Assembly (NCBI GenBank): GCA_000469685.2
Contig: LS997564.1
Coordinates: 21,796,960 to 21,860,959, forward strand
Length of the DNA: 64,000 nt
From: Haemonchus contortus
Taxonomy: Eukaryota > Nematoda > Chromadorea > Rhabditida > Trichostrongylidae
Direction of reading: 5' to 3'
Each line of letters opens with the position of its first letter. The first letter of the stretch is position 1. Positions 1-9,900 of this stretch are shown here, one piece after another. The position numbers were made by a program, and so were the translations under genes. The notes below the pieces were generated by a model. It was given only the letters and a program-made list of their open reading frames with translations, did no database searches and was not told the DNA's origin.

Positions 1-957
1 CATTATAACATTGTATGATTCAAAAGAACGGTTGTTTATATTACAAAGACCCGAGGCCGTACCAATCCGGAGTACGTCTTTGCTTTGATTCGATTATGCG
101 ACCAATGTCAACGTAAGCGGAATCAGCAAGCCAACGCGAACTTTTGACCCCTCTCACAAGCGGCGCCATTTTATAAGGTTTACGTTGATTTGACGGGACC
201 ACTCCATACCTCAGAGAAAGGTCACAAATACATCCTAGCCATGATTGACCACTTCTCCAAGTATGTTATTGCCACCCCCTGCCGGATTGCGCCGCGATCA
301 CCGTAGCCCACGCGAATATGTCGGAGTGCACCCTGGTCTATGGCGCAAGTGGTGTCCGTCAATGCTTCTTATTTCAAAGGAGAAGTTCTTTTGGAGGTCG
401 GACGTGCGCATCAGCCGTTATTTCACAACACCTTACCGTCATGAAGGTAACGGAGCATGTGAACGCGTGTTCGCCATTTCCCGTCCGATGTTTCGCACTT
501 ATATCTCTGAGAATCAGCTCGACTGGCACAGGTACGTTGGAGATTGCGCTTTCACGTACAACACCTCGGTTCACAGTAGCACCAATAATACTCCACAGCA
601 GGGACCCAGAATTCAACATTGACCTGCTTATCGAACGCGACTTGGAGCGATTCGAATATTTAATAGCTACTTTCCACGCTGTTTGGCGCTCCGCCAAGAA
701 CTTCAACAATCGTCAGCGATCACAGTATAAGCAGCAACACACCGTTCTTTTCTTCGACCCTTATTTATCCGAATCGGCGATCGCGTTTTCCTGCACGACC
801 TCGCCCCGAAGGTAGGACTATCATCCAAGCACTGCAACCTTTGGCTAAAGCAGTTCCGCGTTGAGGGAGTCAACCATCCCCATCTCCTTGTCAGTATTTC
901 GGCACCGCAATCGCCTCCCCGGCGAGTGCACATGAACCAGGTCAAACGCTACTTTTA
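1..957 (+). pseudogene. Ty3/gypsy-type integrase remnant (pol C-terminus)
   Basis: Three frames have to be read in turn to follow an LTR-retrotransposon integrase. At about 97-110 a C-x2-C pair (CDQCQR) fits the end of the zinc-binding HHCC module. At 178-285 the segment VYVDLTGPLHTSEKG...MIDHFSKYV is the start of the catalytic core, with the first acidic residue in VDLTGP. At about 440-600 TPYRHEGNGACERVF and YNTSVHSSTNNTP cover the catalytic Glu region. At 770-957 GDRVFLHDLAPK and RRVHMNQVKRYF form the C-terminal GPY/F-like tail. The second catalytic Asp is not evident where expected (near 355-365). The upstream reverse transcriptase would lie outside the window. The frameshifts show that it is dead. 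I am sure of the integrase identity; assignment to Ty3/gypsy rather than another LTR lineage rests on the sequence style only. Confidence 0.85.
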
Positions 958-959
958 AC

Positions 960-2400
960 TCTCTGGCCCTGTATTTACTTTGCAGTAGGCTCCAGTCGAA
1001 GAGCAGGTGGCTCTGTCGGCCACCGGTGTCACGGAGTTAACAATGCCGGCTACTCTGATGAGGTAAGTGCGGAACAACTCAATGCCAAATCTCCAATGCC
1101 GATTCACCGTTATAACACTCGTTTCAGACCGCGTCGCACTTCTTTATAACCGGTTGGTCTAATAGAAAGACCTTTTTACAGTCATCTGTTGACATGTCGC
1201 TCTTCATTTCGAGCTTTTGTCTTAGTTCGTACCCTCTGATACCAATTCCTTATGTTTATCGCTCACCTATCCATTCACCTATTGTGAATATCTTAATGGA
1301 TTCCGATTGCATAAGTTCTCTGCGTCAATCCCGTCCGTTCGGGCTCGTTTCGTTAGCGTCACTCGTATTCGCGGCCGTGTTTACTACATAGACCGACTGT
1401 TACGAAAAACTCGAACCGATTCTCAACTCATTCTCAAGCCATGGACAGCGCACCACCAGATCCGCTCGCATGGTGAGTCCGCATTGATTCCTCTCGTACC
1501 CGGTTCCAGTCCGAGTATAGATTTGACTTATGTTGAGTGCCCAGCAACGGCCTCGGTCGCGGACGGATTTGTGCAGTCTCTCGAGCTAGAGCAAGAGGCT
1601 ACCACCTCTTCTACCTTCAAGTTTCAGATCTGCCAGTCTCTGACACCAATGATGCGATGGATTCTTCTTCCACCGCTCCGCAAGAGCTAGGCCTATGGGA
1701 GGAACTCTTTTTGGTCCCACTCCGGAACCGGCAGCCTCGATGGAAGCGGGCGCCGTCTAGTCGCAGTCGGTGGATCTATATCTCCTTTCACCAGCTGTGC
1801 CCGCATCGCTCAGTTTCGCTAATATGGCTACACGTCACCTTTGGAAAGAACGGGTGGCTGGAAGGTGCAGGTCATCAGGGATACCGCTCTCTCCTTCATC
1901 CAGGGCACATTCCGATGGCTGTGGGGAGATAGTGCACATCAGCGCACACGTCGTTCCTGCCGTTGGAAGATCTTGTCATCGTCCTCGACGTAGTCGTCCT
2001 CCGGTAGATAATAGAGTCACTAATGAACTTCCGTTAGCAATTTACAGGCACTCCGTTAGCAAGTTACAGGCACATTTCCGACGTGGCAACATGAATATCA
2101 AGTTTGTGCACTTATTGTTCCCCAATTTCGTGGTTCGTAGGCAACCTTATCCGACCCCATTCATAGAACTGCAGCATTTAGAGGATTCTATCGACTCTTG
2201 ATTCATGACTGAAGGCACGATCGTAGCAGTGCGACAGGGAGGATACCAAGACAGGAACGTAGGCTACATCCCACAGAGCACAGACGACCTTCCACAGTCC
2301 ACCATAAATCCCACCACACCCGGTGCTCTACCAAGTAGGGTCCACAGGATCAATTCGCCATCAATCACCTAACGGGATTGCGCGGTTTCATTAAAGCCAG
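960..2400. other. 1.4 kb between integrase and helicase remnants, nothing assigned
   Basis: Several 60-140 codon open frames occur here but none matches a family I recognise, and they overlap one another in different frames. A short direct duplication built on GTTAGCAA-TTACAGGCAC lies at about 2033-2072. Base composition resembles the flanking decayed coding sequence, so this may be a worn third reading frame of the same retroelement or the N-terminal part of the helicase gene that follows. Confidence 0.3.
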
Positions 2401-3199
2401 AATATCGGTCAAGGACTTCGTATGGGTGTACGACGTCAAACCCATACGGCAGGCCCTCTGGGATTCTGAGGCCACCCTCGACGCGTCGCGATACCCTCGC
2501 ACTACAGCGCTCGACATGAACTCCGCGTAGAATCATATGCATTCGTGACGTCGGTGACGCTTGACGCTCCCGGAGCCGGTATACGGCATTTATTACCGTG
2601 CAAACTCACGCGGGTGGGAACAGTCGCCCCCGTTGAGGCTGTGTTCGAAGGAACATGTAACCGTTACGCTAACTCACTCAATCTGTGATTTCGACCTCAA
2701 GGGCGTGAGGGAAGAAGAAATTGTGATGGCCACCACACGGTCTGTCTCCTGCGCTACGCGTTTTCGGAACTACCGGAAAGGCCTGAACAGCCTTGTGCAA
2801 TCTGGTCCACCTGTTCTCTCTCATGTACCCAGATGAAGGGTAAGTCCCGCTCCGGGCCTAGCGGCTGCAGGAAAATGACCACGCATGGTCAGCAGATCGC
2901 GCAGGTCCCTTCGAGAACTATAGCAACAACCGCGACGAGGCAAGGTTACGCATGTCGAAATTATCCAACGCGGTGTGTTCTACCCTGGCGGCGACCAACT
3001 CTGCGGAAGACGATCGCCTCTTCCACCGAGTAACAGCCTCGACGATTCATCCACATCACTACCCCGCATGACCTCAGAGGCTGGTTAGGTTCTACAGCGC
3101 CCCATAGCCTTGCACGTTCTTGGGTCCAGTAGCGACTCGTGTCGAGATCCTCCAACGCGCTTTAAACATCACCATAGATTGGTTGGTCGTTGGTTTGCA

Positions 3200-3253
3200 G
3201 TCGCACCTCAGCATTAACAACGCAATGTGGTCGCACCTCAGCATTAACAACGT
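3200..3253. repeat. Short tandem duplication, about 30-bp unit
   Basis: The segment beginning GTCGCACCTCAGCATTAACA occurs twice in succession (about 3200 and 3230) inside the helicase remnant. Confidence 0.8.
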
Positions 3254-3489
3254 AATCCACAGGTATGGTCGCCACTCCGGCGTACTAATCTTTGTGGACT
3301 TGGACGTGCGCCTTTGCAGACAAAGTAACCGCATTAGCTAGTTATAAGGATAGCGCATACGAAGACTTTCGCCAATTTGAGCCCCACTCCGCTCGCCAGT
3401 ACGCTCCTAAGGATTATGCGGAAGCCGTCGACCCCATTATCGTCTCTTCAGATATGCGGAGCAACCATGGTTCTGACTTGCTCATCCTG

Positions 3490-3595
3490 AGTTTGTTATT
3501 TGACACAGCAGCGTCGGACAACCTCTACCCGACAGGCGTTGAAGTTTGTTATTTGACACAGCAGCGTCGGACAACCTCTACCCGACAGGCGTTGA
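3490..3595. repeat. 53-bp tandem duplication in helicase remnant
   Basis: Two identical adjacent 53-bp units (3490-3542 and 3543-3595) begin AGTTTGTTATTTGACACAGC. 53 is not a multiple of three, so the duplication alone breaks the reading frame. Identical units imply a recent event compared with the general decay. Confidence 0.9.
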
Positions 3596-4762
3596 CCTGA
3601 ACGTGATTTAAAGTCGCTCGGTTCAATACGGGACTCAACTCGATCCAGCTGAACGCGAATTCTACCAAAGATTCAAGGAGAAGCGTGAGCTCCTAGAGCA
3701 GTACTTAGTAGATCCCACTAGGTTCGTGCAAATGTCCGAAGAGGACCAGCATGAGTACGAGATTGTAGCTTTCAATCTCGCATCAATAGAAAATTGGTCA
3801 AACTCATGTTCCGAGTTCGACGCCTGGCCATGATCTGTCTTACTACCGCGTCTCTCCCGAACACGAAGGATCCGGCGAACAGTCTCTTCCGCAGGTACTC
3901 CAGCTCGTTTGGCACTATAATAAGAGACGAAGCGTTTCAGATACCCGAGCTCGCCTTAGCAGCTATTACTAGCCGCATTCCGGAAGCGAAGCAACGATAC
4001 GTAGATGACATACACCAACTTGAATCCCACGCAAGGTGTCATCGAGTTTTGAATCCGTCTCGCTTTGGCGCTCGTAGCGCCATGAGCGTCCTAGTCGAAG
4101 CAGCAGCAGTTCTGATGTCTCTCCCTGTTACGATCCTCAGAGCGCTGAACGCACTCCCCAATCTTGTGGTCTACTGTGGCACCCTCCTTAAATGTCGCGA
4201 CAGTTCTTGCTGTCAGGTATGCGTTCTCCCACACCGCGGGTGTCTTTTATGTTTCCCGATATCGAGAGAGCCTCTAAAGAAGCAGCCAGTAAGTCACACT
4301 TTAACACGGACGAAGCACACACATGCGCTCAATTAATCGAGCTTCTGCTAGGGAACTGCATGAAACCAGAAAAGTTTTGCGTAACCTCGTTCTACAAGGA
4401 GCAGTCATGCCACCTTCAGACGCGTCTCGAATAGCTCGGCGTTGAGCTGATCAGTGTGGATTCCTTTCAAAAACGACGAAAAAAGTGGTAGTCATACTCC
4501 TAACTACAAGAACCGATAATTCAGCTAACTTCCTGAACGACTACAAAAGGATGAATGTGGCAACCACGCGATATCGCCACGGCCAATTCATCCTTGGCCA
4601 CTCAGATTCTTTGACGACCGTACCGTTCCGGCGGCGGATCCTCGACTGAGCAGCGTCGATCGATGCCATAGTTCCATCCTCGACTCTCGAGTGGTATTTT
4701 CGCGGGTAATATCCCGTCACAGAGTTCTGTCCTTCAGCTTTTTAAGTCTGAGACGGACTTGG

Positions 4763-4770
4763 TATAAATA
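4763..4770 (+). promoter_or_regulatory. TATAAATA box, possible relic LTR promoter
   Basis: A clean TATAAATA lies downstream of the two pol/helicase remnants in a stretch (about 4620-4990) without coding potential. It could be the U3 promoter of a worn 3' LTR, but I found no matching second LTR in the window. Confidence 0.3.
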
Positions 4771-4999
4771 GGGGAGGTCTAAGTTTGGACCCATTTTACA
4801 TAATCAATTAACTGTATAAGCGCTATAAACCCTCCGTATGACTTTCAGAGTCCTCGAGTCGATGCGACGAGGGGAACTCTGGCGGAAGCCACACCGAATG
4901 GAGTTGACTCCTCTGTACCTCCTCAACTCATGCCCAGCGTCTTTCCCATCTCAAGGGCGAGGTCCTCCATACCAAGAGCTGACTTGTATTCTAGTGCCG

Positions 5000-6950
5000 T
5001 AATAGAGTTGTTTGTATTTATTTATTTATTTAACGGACATGTTGTAAACATGTGAAATGAGGAAAATAACATGACCATGGAAAAGGAAATAAAACAAACA
5101 ATAAGATCTCATAAACTCAACTAAGTGAAATCAACTTATTAATGGATTTCTTGAAATGTATGACCGTTTCATGCCCATTGCTCGTAGGTGCGTTTACTGT
5201 TTTATGAGTAACTTCGAGATTTCAACGGGTCATCTTGCCTTCTCTCTATGTATTGATGCCTCAAAGATAAAATTTCTCGATCTGACGACTCTCCTAACAC
5301 GAAATCAGCTGCTCCACTGGGCGCACTCGCTTACTTTACTAACTACATATACTTATGAATTACAAGTTCGTCGGCGAACTCGTCGAGATGCAGTCATTTT
5401 TTTCAGCTGCCTTCTGATGGTGTGGCTTCGCGTCGCGAGACTTGGCAGAAGCGCGACGGGAGCACAAATCTCGATTTGGCCTCACTGGCATGAAGGTAAC
5501 TACAATAGAGTGGCACGTATTAGGTCGTTCGAAGAGTGGTTTCGATTGTCCCGAGTGATTTTCTTGAACGCTTTTCTAAAAAGCTTTCTAAGAGTTTCTA
5601 ACTTTTTTTGCGGGAGCTTAACCATTTTCACTTCCACTTGTAATTTTAAGAACAGTTCAAACAAGTGTCAAGTGGAGCATTTTCGGCTCAACTCGCTTTT
5701 TACTTCTGCCTTGCCTAAAAGCTGTTGGTGTGTTCTTTGATACAGGTAAAACAATAGGTGACAATGTCTTATTACAGAGCATGTCAACGCTGGTTCACAA
5801 CTTTTCGTTAAAGCAATTTATTACTTCAAGGTGGGCTGGTTGCCAGGCATGGACTATGGTCCTTTGATGGCGTTAACTTAAGCCCACCTTCATGTAACCT
5901 GTGTAGGTCTTTACTGATAGGGCCATTGGGAATAAATAAGAATAGCGGAAAACATGGACTAATGAAAAGCTGGAAGTTCAGGTGCGGCACGAGTTGAGGG
6001 AGATACACTTGATGCTGCGAGATAGTCTACGATTTGAACTTCGAACCCAGTGAAGACTCCCATTTAAGAACCAGATAGGGGCTACTGATAGAAATTAGAA
6101 TGTTCACGATAATTTTACAAGCATTATGGTAAACCTGCTCAACATGGTCCATGCTAAACTCATCAAAAGAAGGTCACGACACCAATTTCGTGGGATTACG
6201 AAGGTGAGATCTAGTTTCCAGAAGTGCTCACCTCCTACCGCGGCCATTAACCATGATCAGGCACAGCCTCTTCACCTCTTCACTATAAGGCTACCTTCCC
6301 TTCCGATAATTCAAAGGTGGAGTGGTCACACAAAAATACTTTGAGCAGAGCGAGGGCCGGAGATTTAACAGAAGATCAATACAGCACACAATTGCAGGTG
6401 AAACGGTGTCTGCGAATACGCACAACAGCCATTCCTAACGTAATCCATAGGAATAATGGCTCAAACAAGCACACGACGAATCATGCTATTACGATAATAA
6501 TAAAGTTAGCAGCAATAATTATAGCGCAGCACAAAGAGTGAAAACAAGACACCAACAGTAAAAGTTTTTAGGCCTGTATTGCTTGATATGGTTTATCACA
6601 GACTTCTTGCGCAGGCGACGATCACCATTCGAAAACAGTTGAAAGCATATCGTTTCTGAAAATCCACAACATTACGGGACGAAACACAGCACGGCATGCA
6701 CAGCATCATGCAACTGTGGGTGAACCGGCTACTAACGATACAATTATTTTTATTTCCATTTCTACAATTATGCAGGCAAGTCAGATCGAAATTGAAATGA
6801 AAAGAATAAAGCTGAAATCATGTAAAGGCTGTCATAATCACAACTTGACTAGAGCAAAGCAATAGAAGAGAATCAAATTGTCAAACAAAACAGATTGAGT
6901 GCAAAAGCGTTGTAAATGAATTAATAGAAAAATTATAGCACAAACAATTG
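5000..6950. other. Intergenic AT-rich stretch
   Basis: It starts with a TTTA-rich run (about 5015-5035). A 194-codon open frame at 5156-5740 has no recognisable domain and a composition typical of chance ORFs. I see no gene, RNA or structured repeat here. The 3' UTR of unc-69 probably occupies the right end. Confidence 0.5.
6749..6754 (-). terminator. AATAAA poly(A) signal, candidate for unc-69
   Basis: AATAAA on the minus strand lies about 230 bp past the unc-69 stop. It is the nearest canonical signal that I see in the right orientation. Confidence 0.45.
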
Positions 6951-6982
6951 AGAATAACACTGAAATGAATGGGGTGAAAATC

Positions 6983-9900
6983 CTACTGTTTTCCTCCAGT
7001 ATTTGAAGATTGAAACACTGATGAAGACGCCATTAGGTTTTGGATGTATTGTCCCAGAACTTGATTTTCGGAACGCAATTTGAGACTTTCTTCCTTTACC
7101 GAATCCACGCGTTGACTCAAATCTGAAACGAATTTCAACCAATTGAAGGGACCTAATTGGTGAGTTAGCAGAATTCCTTCGCCCCGTGAAAGTGTGATAC
7201 AGTAACCCTGTAACCTCCGTAGTAAGCGACCTCCCTCCCCATGCACTCCACCCAAAGTACATTTTTTGCGTCTTATATGTGACGGGTGCTTGGAGGCGTT
7301 TAAGAGTCTTCGCGTTACTGTGTAACACATTCACGGAACTATGAAATCCGTCTTGTAAGTGCTGAATGCATCCTTCAAATCAAGGTCCTAATTCAAATGA
7401 AGATCCTTCAACAGTTTTGCCCAAAAAATGCTCAGAGAAGCAAAGAGGAACACAAAATGTTGCTACTATCGACACTCTACTCTTACCCATGATTGACCTG
7501 ATTGGACCTTTGGCAACTGTTTTAGCTTTAAATCGCCCGCTGCCAGAGAATTCTCTGATTCTGTTGAAGACAGAAACTCTGTGACATCTTATGCTGTGAC
7601 GCGGGTTTCGTCAAGTTTCTGCTATACATTTTAAAAATAGTTTAATTATAGACCTGAGCGAGCTTATAAATACGAATGGAGCGCTGGGAAGAATTTTCGG
7701 ATGCTGAAAAGAATGCCCGCATATCACTATAACCAGATGAATCGCTTACACTGAGCTCCACTCCTTCCTTTCATAAAGTAGAAATGCACATTCGACTCTC
7801 CATTCCATTAGAGAAAATTATTGGCATCTTTCATAGTCCACGATTTTGCGAGCGACCAGTCGCGCGACTGATCGCGCTACCGGTCGCTCGATCGGTCGAG
7901 GAGGCCGCGCTAGTTATGGGTGCCGCCGTGGACGGTTCCGAGCAGATCGCGCGATCAGTCGCGCGACCAGTCGTGGACTATAAAAGCAGCCATTCATTCC
8001 TTCTCCCACTTACATATGTGGACACTACAAGTTCGAACAGGGAAAATATTACAGTCGCTCACACTAACGAAATCTCCAGCTCTCGCTCTTGACCTTAAAG
8101 ACACAGTTCACGCTAGAATGGTTTCTGAGATTTCTCACCAAGATGAACCTGTGAGAGCGGTGCTGAGTCGGAAAACAGTAAAGATAGGGCGTAATAAGAG
8201 TTCCCAAAACCGGCTTAGTCGACGTATAAGCCGGTTTTGGGAACTCTTATTACGCCCTATCTTTACTGTTTTCGGATGCAGCGGATGAGATTTAAAGCGC
8301 TTAAGAAGCTGTACAGGTTGCACCATTCGCACGGGGACGCGAACCTTGCACGTAGGCGGCGTATTGCAACCAGCTACAGTAGCGCTCAAAAGTCTTCGGT
8401 GAAATGCTTTGACGCTTTTTCGTTCATAACCTTTTTCTTAGAAGACCGAATGACACGAAATTTGGATTATCTAACTAAAGCATATTTCACCCTACCCAAC
8501 CCTATTTCACTGCAAAGCTGCAATATCCACAGGTAGAGTAAGGTGTTTGTTGCGGTAGCACATTTTGCTAAAACTAAAGTTGTCAGCATCTGCACTTATT
8601 AGCACCTTATGTGCGTTTTTCTCTTCTATTGGGTTCGGCATTACCGCTCGTACACTTTAGACATGACAAAAAGGAAAGAAGTTCTGGAAGGACCATCATC
8701 TGTATTTTCAGTCAATTTTATTTTCATGCCCTCTGGAATACCTGGAACATGATAAGACTGCAGGTTAATAGTGGTAAATATTCACAATACACCCACGCTT
8801 CCAATATAGAAATTTCGCTAGATTAGATCCAGTAGGAAAGAAGTTACGACTGAAAAGTATGGCTGAAGAACCATTTCACCGAAGACTTTTGAGCGCTACT
8901 GTATATGCAACGGGAGGTCCGGTGTGGCTGCTCTCAGATTCCGCCGATGGGCCTTGCGAGCGCGCGTGTCGGTCGGCGATGGCGCCGGCCACTGTTGACA
9001 ACACTGTCCACGTGATCCATCGGTGTCCAGTGTTTTCAACATTTAGCTAGCGCCGCCGCCGAACGGCACGCGCGCGCGCTCGCAAGGTCCACCGGCGGAC
9101 TCTAAAAGCAGATTATCCTACCCTAAATCGCGTCGCGCTTGTCGCACTCTCCACGTATCGCATAAATGCGATGGAAGCGCGCATACTGTGAGTTAGGCAG
9201 GCCATCAATTTTTTTATTTCATTTGCTGGCCACTTCCTTCATTTCTGATGCGGTCTTGATCATCGATAGTAGAGAAAGAGTCATTTTGAACAAACAAGTC
9301 TAATGATCGTAAAAACAAAAAAGAATCAGAAAGAAACAATCAAAAGCAATCAAAAAAGGAAGGCCGTTGACAGGTGTCCGATCGATTGGCCGGAAGGTTG
9401 GCTGAGTACGGTAACTGCACTTTGAAGCCACGAGACAACTAAACAAGATTCGCCGCAAACCGCCAAGCGAAAATGGGGAATCGAGGTTAAGTACGGAGAG
9501 ACAGTCAGTCGGTCATTACACTGTTAAGAAGATAGGAAGAGCGAGTCAGATGTTATGCGCAAACAAATGGATGGTTCCATTACAAAACAAATTCATAGAA
9601 ACTTCCTCAACATTTCAGAAAAAAACAGGTACATTGTGAACTTTGTGCTAGATACTTTCTGAACGACTTGATAGTCTTGAGATGAGAGAAGCAATGCATC
9701 TTTCACTGATCCTATATTCAGAGATTGGACTAATGCGAAGTACTCACCATCGAGAGTATTTTGTAATTCGAGAACTTGAGAAATGAGACGCGCTTTCTCT
9801 TCAGGATCTTCGGGAGGTTCTTCTCGAGGAAGAGGTTGTGCCGGTCGGGGCGTTCCGTTTATTGGAACATTGTCATCTAAATGAGTTCAGTTTTAGTAAA

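Larger units (their letters stand above)
2400..4640 (+). pseudogene. UPF1/ERI-7-like superfamily 1 helicase remnant
   Basis: The C-terminal RecA-like domain is readable in pieces. At about 4090-4190 NALPNLVVYCGTLLKC follows the place where UPF1-type helicases carry their motif IV region. At 4290-4430 FNTDEAHTCAQLIELLLGN and KFCVTSFYKEQ match the stretch before motif [12 protein letters not shown] at about 4440-4472 is motif [20 protein letters not shown] at about 4542-4600 is motif VI, with the conserved Arg in the ATTR block. Upstream, about 2700-3100 is coding-like (SCATRFRNYRKGL; ARLRMSKLSNAV), but I could not place a clean Walker A. Frames change several times and two tandem duplications interrupt the middle. 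Such SF1 helicases unwind RNA in decay and small-RNA pathways; a DNA2-like member is the alternative. It is on the same strand as the integrase remnant upstream. Confidence 0.7.

Noticed and set aside
5156..5740. 194-codon plus-strand ORF
   Set aside because: No domain, splice context or conserved pattern. It lies in AT-rich sequence beside simple repeats.
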